Assembly (NCBI GenBank): GCA_039707655.1
Contig: CM077671.1
Span: 301,754,509-301,818,508, forward strand
From: Elymus sibiricus
Lineage: Eukaryota; Streptophyta; Magnoliopsida; Poales; Poaceae
Length of the DNA stretch: 64,000 nucleotides
Direction of reading: 5' to 3'
Positions within the stretch are counted from its first letter, which is position 1; every line of letters begins with the position of its first letter. The notes under the pieces are model-generated. The model saw nothing but the letters and a program-made list of their open reading frames with translations. It was not told the origin of the DNA and did no database searches. Below, piece after piece: positions 31,713-42,659 of the stretch. Position numbers and translations under genes: made by a program.

Positions 31713-33230
31713 TGATGACCCACAAGTATAGGGGATCAATCGTAGTCCTTTCGATAAGTAAGAGTGTTGAACCCAACGAGGAGCAGAAGGAAATGATAAG
31801 TAGTTTTCAGCAAGGTATTTTCTGCAAGTGCTGTGAGTAGCAATAGTAGATAGTTTTGCAGCAAGATAATTCGTAACAAGTGACAAGTAACAATAGTAAC
31901 CAAGTTGCAGCAAGGTAGCCCAATCCTTTTTTTAGCAAAGGACAGGCCGAAAAGTATTCTTATATGAAGCAAGCGCTCCCGAGGACACATGGGAATTTCC
32001 GCCAAGTCAGGTTCATCATGTTGAGTTGATTCGCGTTCGCTACTTTGATAATTTGGTATGTGGGTGGACCGGTGCAAAGGTGTTGTTCTTACTTGAACAA
32101 GCAACCCACTTATGATTACCCCCTCTAGCAAGCATCCGCAACTACGAAAAAAGAATTAAGATAAATCTAACCATAGCATGAAACGTGTGGATCCAAATCA
32201 GCCCCTTATGAAGTGACGCATAAACTGGGGTTTAATCTTGTGTCACTCTAGCAACCCATCATCTACTTGTTACTCCACAATGCCTTCCCTTAGGCCCATA
32301 AATGGTGAAGTGACATGTAGTCGATGTTCACACGACACCACTAAGAGAAGCAACAACGTACATATCATCAAAATATCAAACGAATACCAACTTCACATGA
32401 TTACTTATGACAAGACCTATCCCATGTCCTCAGGAAGAATAGTGACTACTCACATCTCATCAACATGTTCAAGATCAGAGGTGTAATGATGATGATCAAG
32501 GACCTGAACATAATATCTTTCACCAATTAATCCAACAAGCATCAACTACAAGATGTAATCAACACTACTAGTAACCCACAGGTACCAATCTGAGGTTTTG
32601 AGACAAAGATTGAATACAAGAGATGAACTAGGGTTGGAGATGAGATGGTGCTGGTGAAGATGTTGATGTAGATTGGTCCTCCCACGAAGGAGGAAGCATT
32701 GGTGATGACGATGGCTTCGATCTCCCCCTCCCGAAGAGAAGTTTCCACGGCAGAATCTCTCTACCGGAGAGAAAAAGGGCCTCTACCCTGGTTTTCGCCT
32801 CGAGACGGCGGCGCTTCGTCCCGAAAGTAATCTTATGATTTTTTCTAGGTTAGAATACACCATATAGGAGAAGAGGGGGGCCAGGGGACCTGTTGGGCCA
32901 CCACGACTCAACAGGGCGCGGCTAGGGGCTGGGCCACGCCCTGTTGGCTCGTGGCCAGCAGAGCCCCCCTCTGGTATATTTTTGGAGCAGAAATTCTTAT
33001 ATATTCCGTAAAAATTCTCCGTGAAATTTTAGGTCATTTGGTGTCCAGTGAATTTTCTACCATTTTCTTGGTTTTTCAGTCCAGAATTCCAGTTTCCAGA
33101 TATTTCCCTCCTTGTGATGTACCTTGCATATTCAGAGAGAAAAGGCATGAGAATTATATGAAAATAAGGAATAATGAACAAGAATGACATAAATATCAAT
33201 AAGAATTCATGATGCATAGTGGACATATCA
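31713..33230 (-). repeat. Element C 3' LTR (Athila lineage)
   Basis: 1518 bp, TG...CA: on the plus strand it begins TGATGACCCACAAGTATAGG and ends GTGGACATATCA. It is followed by ACTCCCCGAAGCTTAG, which on the minus strand is a polypurine-like AAGCTTCGGGGAGT directly before the LTR start. It is a common LTR type of Triticeae Athila-group elements and differs from the LTRs of A and B. Confidence 0.82.
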
Positions 33231-34773
33231 ACTCCCCGAAGCTTAGACCTCGCTTGTCCTCAAGCGAAAGCCGAAGTCGATAATAATGACCGCATAATTT
33301 GAGAGAGAGGCGTCGATAAAAATAAAATACGTACATGAGTGCATCATGAATGACAGCATAGCAGCAATATTTTCATCATAAAGCTTCTCATAGGTAAGTA
33401 ACAATCCATTCACAAAATTGAAGTATGAAGCATAAACACTATTGACAATCAACAAACTATGCTCTTAGTCATTGAGGCAATCACAATTCATCATAATCCA
33501 GAGAAGAGTCTATGTAAGAGCTTTTATTCTAGCAAGTTCACATACTCAACTATCATTTAGTCTTTTATTATTGTTGACACTCATTGCATATTTTTGGAGC
33601 TAGTGTTTCCGGTGGGCACATAGGAAGATGGGGGCTTCATTGTTTTTGCCACCCAACTTATTTACCTCAAGGATAATGTTAATTGTAATGGTTCATGATC
33701 TCCTACATTCAACTAGATATATTTATCTGGATCTGTCCTCAACACATGATGCTTGCTAACTATAGAGTTGATAGGTTGAATTAAGAATAAAGTTTATTGA
33801 CTCTTGCACAAAAGTAATTTCATGATGGTAAAAGATAAGCCCTTCGCAGAGGGAAGCAGAGGTTGTCATGCGCTTTTAAGTCGGATGTGCAAGCTCTTAA
33901 TGCAAAGGAACGTCACTTTATATTGCCCCTTATGATGGCAAACTTTATTATGCACTCTGTCACTTTTATTTCTTTGCCATCACAAGATCGTACAAAGCTT
34001 ATTTTCCCTTACAATAAAAGATCATACATATTTAAGAGCAATTTTATTGCTTGATGCACCGATGACAAGTTACTTGAAGGATCTTACTCAATCCATAGGT
34101 AGGTATGGTGGACTCTCATGGAAAGAAACTGGGTTTAAGGGGTTATGTATGCACAAGTAGTATCTCTACTTGGTGCAGAAAATTATTGGATAGCAAAGAT
34201 CTAAAGCAAGCACCACATGTTAAAGGATCCATGACCATATAACTTCTATGTGAATGTAAACTATCATGATCATTACGTTGTCTTCCATGTCCAACATCAA
34301 CACTTGATCACTATATAATATTTGATGGGGGCTCACAATCATAAAAGACGTCCAAGATAGTGTATTTATATGTGAATATCCTCTCCTCTATCATAATCTT
34401 GCGTAGATTGTATCAATGACTAATGCTATGTTTGTTTATTCCCAACAACTTTTATCACTTATACTTTTTCTATGTGAAGTTACTACTCCCCATGGGATTA
34501 GCATATGATCTTTTCTTTTACTTCAATGCTATGATGATAGATGCATGAGAGTAAGGCACACAAACTAATCTTTATTATATAACTCTCACACTCGATTACA
34601 AGGATAGATAGATCTCAAAGCAAAAATTCTAAGCAAAGCAAATCTGATTTTTTTGTCTAAATCACGAAATAACTAGGGATCGAACTAAAATAGATGGTAA
34701 TGATAGAGGTGATGGTGATACGATACCGAGGCACCTCTGGAACAAGCTGAGGGTGGTGCCCATACCCATGTAC
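33231..34773. other. 3' non-coding region of element C
   Basis: No ORF. It contains the block CCCTTCGCAGAGGGAA (33840), also present in element A near 13563, and GTGCAAGCTCTTAATGCAAA (33885), also in element B near 20050. It ends at the post-pol ORF. Confidence 0.6.
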
Positions 34774-35277
34774 TCAAGTATCCTTCTTGGGTGATGATGT
34801 AGTAGGCTTGTCCTTCATCTTCCAAGGCATAGGCTCCCCATCATAGAAAGATGACCTTGTCTCCGAAATCCTGAAATTGGCAGCGATGCTTATAATTTTA
34901 AACCTGGATTCATACTCACAGTTTTGGTTTTGCAGGTCATAGATTTGGGCTTGGAGATGTTCGATCTGCTCTCGAAGCCTGAAGAGAGCCTCTCCCACGT
35001 TCCTTGTATCCATCTTGTTTTCCCGGATGAAGTCTGTGATCATAGAGTGATTAGCACTCAAACCACGTTCAACCATCCCTTGGCACTTGAAGATCTCCTG
35101 CTCCACTGCTGCAAGCCTGGCCTTCTCGCTTCCCTCCTTCTTGGGGCCTTGAACATCCCGGATGTGGAGCACCCCCTCACGCATCTCAATGGCTTGAGGC
35201 TGCTTCATCACCTCTGGCAGGTAGGGGTTGATGACCTTCTCGAAGAACTTATCCTTGGAGGGGCTTGGAGACGTCAT
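34774..35277 (-). CDS. Post-pol ORF of element C (Athila ORF2/env-position protein)
   Basis: An intact 167-codon frame starting at the ATG at 35277 (MTSPSPSKDKFFEKVINPYL). The middle is a predicted coiled coil (RLREQIEHLQAQIYDLQNQN). No signal peptide or transmembrane segment is visible, so there is no evidence for an envelope function. Similar short ORFs lie between pol and the 3' LTR in Athila-group elements of Triticeae; their role is unknown. The frame is open although the neighbouring pol is damaged. Confidence 0.6.
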   Translation of the reverse strand: MTSPSPSKDKFFEKVINPYLPEVMKQPQAIEMREGVLHIRDVQGPKKEGSEKARLAAVEQEIFKCQGMVERGLSANHSMITDFIRENKMDTRNVGEALFRLREQIEHLQAQIYDLQNQNCEYESRFKIISIAANFRISETRSSFYDGEPMPWKMKDKPTTSSPKKDT

Positions 35278-35596
35278 GGCGATCTAGATCTGTCAGAAAA
35301 ACAGCCCGAAACAAGAACATAGGAGAAACTTGCGATGCAGCGGTCAAAATAGACGGGAGTATATATAATGATTTTTTTTCTAGGTTAGAATACATGTCCA
35401 GGAAGAAAACGGAGTCTGGGGGCACCACGAGCTAACAGGGCGCGATCAGGGGCTGGGCCGCGCCCTGTTGGGTCGTGGCTCCCTCGTGGGTCCCCCTTAC
35501 TCCTTTTTATTTTTGGAATTTTTCTAAAATACTAAAACCAGCAGAAAATATTTTTTTTGGAATTTTTGGAGTCGGTTTGCTTACTGATACTCCTTT

Positions 35597-36812
35597 TCAG
35601 CTTTCTGGAGTGTTCTGGAGGGTCTCCCTTATGTATTCTTCCGGAGTCATAACTTGAATAATGTTAGTTTCAATATTAAGTGGCGTACCTGAGATATAGT
35701 GCTTAATTCTTTGCCCATTTAGCACTCTCAAGTTTTTGCCTTCGAAGTTGATAATCTTTATAGCACCGGAGCGATAGACCTCCTCAACGACATAAGGGCC
35801 TTCCCATTTGGAGAGAAGCTTACCTGCAAAAAATCTAAAATGACAATTGTACAAAAGAACTAGATCTCCTACATTGAATTCCCGTTTTTGGGTTCTCTTG
35901 TCATGCCATCTTTTAAATTTTTCCTTAAACAACTTGGCATTCTCATAAGCTTGTGTCCTCCACTCATCTAATGAGCTAATATCAAATAACCTCTTTTCAC
36001 CGGCAAGTTTAAAATCATAGTTAAGTTCTTTAATTGCCCAATAAGCTTTATGTTTTAACTCAAGAGGTATATGACAAGCTTTTCCATAGACCATTTTATA
36101 AGGGGACATTCCCATGGGATTTTTGTAAGCAGTTCTATAAGCCCATAAGGCATCATCAAGTTTCTTAGACCAATTCTTTCTAGATCTATTAACAGTCTTT
36201 TGCAAAATTAACTTTATTTCTCTGTTTCTCAATTCAACTTGGCCACTAGACTGAGGATGATAAGGTGATGCAATTCTATGGTTAACATCATATTTAGCTA
36301 GAAGTTTATGGAAAGCACCATGAATAAAATGAGAACCACCATCGGTCATTAAATATCTAGGGACTCCAAACCTCGGGAAAATAACATCTTTAAGCATTTT
36401 AATAGAAGTGTTATGATCAGCACTACTAGCAGGGATAGCTTCTACCCACTTGGTAACGTAATCAACAGCAACTAGAACATGTGTATACCCATTAGAGGAA
36501 GGAAAAGGTCCCATATAATCAAATCCCCAAACATCAAATGGTTCTATAGCAAGAGAATAATTCATAGGCATTTCCTGATGTCTACCAATGTTACCAATTC
36601 TTTGGCATTCATCACAAGAAAGGCATACTTACGGGCATCTTTAAAAAGAGTAGGCCAATAAAAACCAGATTGTAATACCTTGTGTGCAGTTCTGTCGCCA
36701 GCATGGTGTCCTCCGTAAGTCTCGGAGTGACACTTCCGTAGGATCTGTCCCTGTTCATGCTCAGGTACACAACGTCTAATAACACCATCTACTCCTTCTT
36801 TATAAAGATGTG
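35597..36812 (-). pseudogene. Athila-type integrase (pol C-terminus), interrupted
   Basis: The zinc finger lies at 36640-36812 (HLYKEGVDGVIRRCV, CHSETYGGHHAGDRTAHKVL, then a damaged Cys pair) and is separated by a frameshift near 36575-36640 from the 324-codon core frame 35597-36571. The core shows the DDE residues: [18 protein letters not shown] and [34 protein letters not shown] motif follows near the C-terminus. The missing N-terminal part of pol would lie upstream, beyond 36812, where the Tat element is inserted. Confidence 0.85.
36808..36812. repeat. TSD ATGTG, left copy for the Tat-type element
   Basis: ATGTG before the 5' LTR; the identical right copy is at 61098-61102. Joining the flanks continues the Athila frame as DPHLYKEG. 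Confidence 0.93.
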
Positions 36813-37350
36813 TGTCGGGGATATACCTCACAGGTATAACCCGCCTAGGTTGCAACCCGGGCTCTGCCAAGACGACCCATATAGAAGATGTCCAAGAGAA
36901 GCACCAGGACCATACAGGCGACTCATTAGGTGAACCGGCTCGTCGACGTCGACCGGGTGGCCGGCTTAAATACGAAGACGTAGTAATTCCTTTTTCCCTT
37001 GAGGAGCAAGGGAAGAGGAGTTAGATTAGGTCACGTGCTCTTTATGACCCGGACTCTGTTGTAAGCTCACGGCCTCCACTTATATATAAAGGGGAGCCCT
37101 TGAGTTAGAAAGATCAAGTAAGAAACAGGCAAACCCTCGAGAACTAGGTTAGCGATTCCGCATCCTTGTAATCGAGATCATCATCAAATACACACAAAGC
37201 AGGACGTAGGCTATTACCTCCATCGGAGGGGCCGAACCTGGGTAAACTCGTTTCTCATTCCCGATCAACCCCTTTGAGTCGCCACCTAGCGGCGATGGCC
37301 TCACACTCAAGTTCTCCTAAGAGAACATCTGCCGTGACAAAACCACGACA
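36813..37350 (+). repeat. Tat-type 5' LTR
   Basis: 538 bp, TGTCGGGGATATACC...AAAACCACGACA. TATA box TATATATAAA at 37081-37090. Confidence 0.93.
37081..37090 (+). promoter_or_regulatory. TATA box of the Tat 5' LTR
   Basis: CCACT TATATATAAA GGGGAGC; the same in the 3' LTR at 60828-60837. Transcription would start about 30 bp downstream and include gag-pol. Confidence 0.7.
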
Positions 37351-37352
37351 GT

Positions 37353-37370
37353 TGGCGCCCACCGTGGGGC
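37353..37370 (+). other. Primer binding site of the Tat element
   Basis: TGGCGCCCACCGTGGGGC two bases after the 5' LTR, in the position and with the TGGCGCC core expected of a tRNA primer site. The tRNA is not assigned. Confidence 0.75.
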
Positions 37371-37438
37371 TCTCGCCCGGTGGAGTTGAGTTCTCAAAGG
37401 GAGCCCTTCCAGGGTTTGGGAGATTCGTGGTTGGTTAG

Positions 37439-39957
37439 ATGACCAAGAGCCGCCGCGGCAAGCTCTACATCAATGATTCAGGCTGGGGCCCCGAGGCCGA
37501 CTCAATCGAGTATGGGTACCGGGTCCCCTTCGGCAAGATCCACGTCTTCATCAGCAAAATCGGCGCGTCGGTGCCTGAGTCGGACATCTACACCAACATC
37601 GTCGAGCCGGCTCGGCATGCCCAACCCACCCGGCGTCACGCCTTCATTGGCTTCACCCAGGGAGTTAGCCTCTCGGATGAGTCGGCAGGCAGCAGGGACA
37701 CCCTCGTCAACTCTGATGGCGAATCTTCCATGGGAGACACCGAATCAATCTGTCCCCTTTACGATGGTGGACTTGGGGGCTCTGCGAAAGCGGAAGCTCC
37801 CAGGGAGTCACATGAGACGCCTCGTCAGATTACGGTCTACATGGCAGGAACAACGACAGCTCAAGACCGTCGTCAGCAGGTGCAACTGGCGGCTTTGGCG
37901 GATCAGGCAAGGCGCCGACTCAAGCCATGATAGATCTAATGGCTGAGATGGCGAAGCTGGTAGGAATGCCCGTCACTTCGGAGAACCAGGAGGAGCGCAA
38001 AGCGGAGTTAGTAAAACTCCACGAGCAGATGACTAAGGTGCAGGAGGAAATTGATGTCGAAAACGCTCGGATGGCGGAAATACAGGATCGTATCCATAAT
38101 GAGTCGGAGCATCTGAAGGCCGAGGCTTGGCAGTTAAGGCTTCGTTATGACGCCTCTGAGGCGGTTTACCAGAGGAGACACCAGGGACGGCTGCCATTGA
38201 ATCTCGAGCTGACCCGTTTATTCCCCACTCCGCAGCAGACGCCAGAGGCTGACCGAGCGCGCGAGGATGTCCCTTGTCAAACGGCCCGACAAACGGATCC
38301 GGCTCAACCATCACCGACTCAGCCGTCACCACCACGTTTCCAGATGCTGCAAGGACACTTCTTCAACCCCGTTGACAACATGTTAGCAGCGACTCGCAAT
38401 CTAGAGGCGCTTCCCATCCACGGGAACACCCCCGTTGAGATTGAGGCCAGGAACGCCATAGAGATGTTGAAAACAGCAGTGCTACAACAAGCGCAGTATT
38501 CTTATAGCCACGATCGAAAGCACTCCACCCCGTATGACAGCCGCAGTAAGAGTCGCCATGTGGAATCTCCAGCTGTTTCTAGCAGCGGACGCAGGCAACA
38601 GCCTCAGATCTCCCCGACCCGACCTGTGTTGTCAAACGCCTAGGCAGTTGTCGATGCCACCAGGGCAGCACGCCATGCAGAGGCGGAAGCGGCACCAGCA
38701 CGGGTGACTCAACAGCTTCATCCTCAACCGACGACTACGGGGACTGGGGTGAACAGTAGGATGATTGGAATGCCTTGCTTATCCCCGGCTCTCCGTAGCG
38801 AGCGTATGCCCAAGGACTTCAAGGGGCCTCGTAAGGTGCTAAACTACACAGGAGACCTCGAGCCGACAACATGGACCGAGTGTTACAAGATAGCCATGGA
38901 TATGCTCGACGTCAGCGAAGCCGTGTGCGCAAAGTACCTGACCATGATGCTGGAAGGGCCGGCTCGAACATGGCTGAAGAACTTGCCACCCAATTCCATC
39001 AACACTTGGGCAGAGCTGAAGGAGCAGTTTATCAAGAATTTCCAGGGATTGGCAAGCGACCAATGACGATTGTAGATCTTCAGCACTGTGTCCAGTGCGG
39101 GGATGAGTCGGCTCACCATTGGATTCGTCGGGTTGCTGAAATCATCCACTCATCAGACAACATCACGGCAGCTCAAGCCATCCTAATCTTGGAGAAGAAT
39201 TGCCACTTTCAGCCGTTGGTCCAGAAGCTTGGCCATCTTAAGCGGAAGGTGCGAGATATGGGTGACTTGATGGATGTTCTTACTAGATACGCCGAGTCAT
39301 ACAACACGAAGGATCCCGGCTCAGATGAGGACAAAACTGGCAAGAACAGGAAAGGCGACGGTGGCAAGGGTCAGCAAAACCATGGGCACAGTGGAAACCA
39401 AGGGGGTCAAGGCAATAACAGTAAGCAAAAACTGCCCGATGGCGGGTCAGAATTCGTTGCTAATACCAACACTGGTTTCAAGAACCAGCGTCGCAACAAC
39501 TGCCCTGGGGAGCTTACAACGGGAACAAGTCACGCAATTATGAGGAGGCTCTCAAGGCGCCTTGTCCCAAACGTAGTACCCCGGATAAGCCGTCTACACA
39601 CTCATGTGAAAACTGTTATATCATGCAGGAATTCCACAACTAGGCTTTCCAGAATCACCAAGGAGGCAATGGTGGGGGACATCCGGGTCAACTTGGTCAG
39701 GGCGGCTCGCATGGCGGCTCGTCTGTCGGATTTGCGGGATTAGGTTTCCCTAGCCAGGGCGGCTCAGGAGCAGGTTTTCAGCATCAAGGGAACAATAGCA
39801 ATGGGCAGCACTCCGGCCAAGGCAATCAGCAGCATAATAATCAAACCGGGTTTCAGAGGAATCCCAAGCAATTGAACAGTGGGCAATATCATGTGTTCAC
39901 CACTAGCACTTGCAAGAAGGATCGCAAATGGAAGCAAAGGTCCGTTAACTTAGTTTA
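37439..39957 (+). pseudogene. Tat gag (retrotrans_gag), frameshifted
   Basis: Begins MTKSRRGKLYINDSGWG at 37439. The frame shifts near 37925 into 37927-38643 (coiled-coil rich: LHEQMTKVQEEIDVENARM), passes a TAG at 38641-38643, continues in 38704-39066 with the capsid region (FKGPRKVLNYTGDLEP, WTECYKIAMDMLDV, ARTWLKNLPPNSINTW), then shifts near 39050 to FQGIGKRPMTIVDLQHCVQ and a Gly/Gln/Asn-rich nucleocapsid-like tail (to 39957). At least two frameshifts and one stop, so no full gag can be made. Confidence 0.8.
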
Positions 39958-40684
39958 GTCGGCGGTTCCAAGATACTTAAACTGGTGTGAGCAACCAATT
40001 ACTTGGAGCCGAGAAGATCATCCTCCGCAGGTTGATAACCCGGGTGGTCTCGCTCTGGTGATGGCACCACAGGTTGGAGGCTATACCTGGATGAATGTCC
40101 TCATGGATGGTGGAAGTAGCATCAACATTCTGTATTACGACACTTTCCGGTGGATGAACCTTCCTGAAAACACATTGCAAACTTCAACTACGGTTTTTCA
40201 TGGTATCGTACCTGGGAAGTTGGCATACCCAATCGAGCGGATTAAGCTTGACGTTTCTTTTGGTGATGAGTTCAACTACCGATGCGAGCACTTAAGCTTT
40301 GAGGTGGTTAAGATAAAAAGCCCTTATCATGCCCTCTTAGGGCGGCCGGCTTATGCTCGTTTCATGGCTCGGCCCTGTTATGTCTACCTAAAGCTCAAAA
40401 TGCCAGGTCCAAACGGTACCATAACTGTGAGCGGCAGCATGAAGACATCTCAGGAGTGCGAGGAAGGCGATGCCGCCTATGCTGAGTCAGCCTGCGCAGA
40501 AGAGGAGTTGAAGTTCTATACGACCAACGTTGATCCTGCTGATATGAGCCCTCTCAAGAAGCCTACTACTGAGTCTGAGTCATTGCTCAAGTTTAAGCCA
40601 GCTGAAGATACAAAAGAGATTGACTTCACACCGGGCGACTCATCTCAACAGTTCACTATTGGGACCGGCTTGGATCCCAAATAG
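39958..40684 (+). pseudogene. Tat aspartic protease region
   Basis: The frame 40058-40684 contains the retropepsin-like motif VLMDGGSSINILY (DGG in place of DTG, usual in plant Gypsy elements) and the second conserved loop HALLGRPAYARFMA. It is followed by the linker to the reverse transcriptase (DPADMSPLKK). It ends in TAG at 40682-40684 in front of the reverse transcriptase; this stop was probably absent in the active element. Confidence 0.8.
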
Positions 40685-41099
40685 GAAAGCGCGCTCATCG
40701 AGTTCATCCGTTAGAATCGGGACATCTTTGCATGGAAACCTTCTGACATGCCTGGAGTCCCGAGAGAACTCGCTGAGCACCATCTTAATTTGGATCCAAA
40801 GATGAAACCAGTACGTCAATACCTCCGTCATTTTAACAAGGAGAGACGCAAGGCTATTGGAGAAGAGGTGGCCTGGCTCCTAGCTGCCAGGTTTATCGTT
40901 GAAGTTTTACACCCCGAGTGGTTGGCTAACCCGATGCTTGTTCTAAAAAAGAACGACACTTGGTGTATGTGTGTTGATTACACGGATCTCAACAAAGCTT
41001 ATCCAAAGGATCCTTTTGCTCTCCCACGTATCGATCAGATCATTGATTCTACAGTGGGTTGTGAGTGATTATGCTTTCTGGACGCATACTCTGGCCATC
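40685..41099 (+). pseudogene. Tat reverse transcriptase, N-terminal half
   Basis: LNLDPKMKPVRQYLRHF, then EEVAWLLAARFIVEVLHPEW, VLKKNDTWCMCVDYTDLNKA and YPKDPFALPRIDQIID in the frame 40748-41068, with a frameshift just before LLCFLDAYSGH. It is cut after the FLDAYSGH motif (which carries the first catalytic Asp) by the Maximus-like insertion at 41100 and resumes at 49032. Confidence 0.88.
41095..41099. repeat. TSD CCATC, left copy for the Maximus-like element
   Basis: CCATC before the 5' LTR; identical at 49027-49031. Joining the flanks restores YSGHHQIKM of the Tat reverse transcriptase. Confidence 0.93.
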
Positions 41100-41444
41100 T
41101 GAAAGCACATTTGCTCCCTTGGTGGTTTTGGTAATTAATAACAACATATATGTCATTGAACTAATGTTTCCACTAAGCATATTTCAGGAAAAGTTTAATG
41201 ATAGGGATGGCAAAAGGATTGTGGAGAAACCCCAAGATGCAAGGAAATGGATTGGCAAAGCTTCAAGCAAGAGGACTCTACATTTTACATTGTGAGAAAT
41301 CACTTTGAGTCCATAGGAAAGCCAATACTATTAAAAGGGGGTAAGTTACTGTTGGTGAACAAGATGCTCCACGTGCACAAGAGATAATCACCAAAAACAC
41401 CCACAAGCTCTTCCACAAAAGTCTGTCCAAAGCCAAATATCCAA

Positions 41445-41765
41445 AATCGATGCAACCAACAATTACCACTCGGTGCCACCGATTCCCAAAATCAGACAGA
41501 CCCATGCCAAACCCTAGCACATCGGTGCAACCGATTCCACTTCGGTGCCACCGAGTTTGGGTTGCCAACTTTCTGTTACCTCGATTCACAAAATCGGTAC
41601 CACCGAGTTTGTTGGATCGGCGTCACCGAGTTGCGCAATCTGACCATTGGTTACCTAATCGGTACCACCGAGAATTATATATCGGTCTCACCGAGATTCA
41701 AAAGTTACTGCCTTTTTGTCACTTCGGTACCACCGAGATTCACACATTGGTATCACCGAGTTGGT
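41445..41765. repeat. Array of TCGGT-NNN-ACCGA dyads in the 5' LTR
   Basis: About nine copies such as TCGGTGCCACCGA, TCGGTGCAACCGA, TCGGTACCACCGA and TCGGTCTCACCGA, spaced irregularly at about 20-60 bp, the last about 35-40 bp before the TATA box. Arms are conserved; the three central bases and the spacers vary. Confidence 0.9.
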
Positions 41766-41801
41766 CACTTTAGGTGTAACGATTGGATTTTTGGGGATGC
41801 C

Positions 41802-41808
41802 TATATAT
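41802..41808 (+). promoter_or_regulatory. TATA box of the Maximus-like 5' LTR
   Basis: GGGGATGCC TATATATAC directly after the dyad array; the same at 48220-48227 in the 3' LTR. Confidence 0.7.
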
Positions 41809-42608
41809 ACCCCATCACCACCACCCACTCGAAAGAAAAGCACTCAGAACTATTCCATACTTGCCCCATCATATTTTATGAGAGAGAGCCACCTACTCAT
41901 GTGTTGAGATCAAGCTATTCCACTCCATCCATATGAATCTTGAACTCTAGCCTCCCCAAATTGCTTTCCACCAAATCAATCTCTTCCACCATAGCCAAAT
42001 CTGTGAGAGAGTGATTGTGTGTTGAGGAGTCTATCATCTTGAAGCACAAGAGCAAGGAGTTCATCGACATTGCCGAGCCTATTACCTTTTGGAGGGTGGT
42101 GCCTCCTAGATTGGTTAGGTGTCGCTTGGGAGCCTCCTACTTCGTGTTGTGGAGTTGAACCAAGAAGTTTGTATGGGCAAGGAGATCGCCTACTTCGTGA
42201 AGATCTACCCATAGTGAGGCTAGTCCTTCGTGGACGGAAGCCGTTACGGGATAGTCAAGGTTGCTACTTCGTGGACCCTTATGGGTGGAGCCCTCCGTGG
42301 ACTCTCGCGACCATTACCCTCCGTGGGTTGAAGACTCCATAAACGTGGACGTACGATAGCACCACCTATCGGAACCACGGGAAAAAATTTCGTGTCTACA
42401 AATTGCGTTTGATCTTCCTTCCTACCCTCTACTATACATGCTTGTTGTTACTTTTCGCTGCTATACTCTTAGACATGCATGTGTAGGGTGTACTTGACTT
42501 GCGATCAATGCTAAAATCTGCCAACACTTAAAATTGGGAAAAGGTAGGATTTTTATTTGGTCAAGTAGTCTAATCACCCCCCTCTAGACATACTTTCGGT
42601 CCTACAAG

Positions 42609-42620
42609 TGGTATCAGAGC
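42609..42620 (+). other. Primer binding site (initiator tRNA-Met)
   Basis: TGGTATCAGAGC two bases after the 5' LTR. Confidence 0.9.
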
Positions 42621-42659
42621 TTTGGTATCCATTGCATTGGTCTCACAACCTAGGAGAGT

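Larger units (their letters stand above)
31713..36812 (-). mobile_element. Element C: Athila-lineage Gypsy retrotransposon, 3' portion
   Basis: Minus orientation. 3' LTR 31713-33230, polypurine tract, about 1.5 kb of non-coding DNA, a post-pol ORF (34774-35277) and the integrase end of pol (35597-36812). At 36812 the frame is interrupted by the Tat-type element and resumes for only 11 bp at 61098-61108 before another LTR begins. The rest lies beyond the window. The sequence 33690-34500 is shared with elements A and B. Confidence 0.85.
41100..42606 (+). repeat. Maximus-like 5' LTR
   Basis: 1507 bp, TGAAAGCACATTTGCTCCCT...TTTCGGTCCTACA. It contains about nine dyads at 41460-41765 and a TATA box at 41802-41808. 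Confidence 0.92.

Noticed and set aside
34774..35277. Retroviral-type envelope protein
   Set aside because: No signal peptide, transmembrane segment or Cys pattern; coiled coil only. Annotated as post-pol ORF.
41441..41765. CRISPR-like array
   Set aside because: Dyads are short, spacers irregular and the array repeats in both LTRs of a plant retrotransposon; no cas genes, eukaryotic context.
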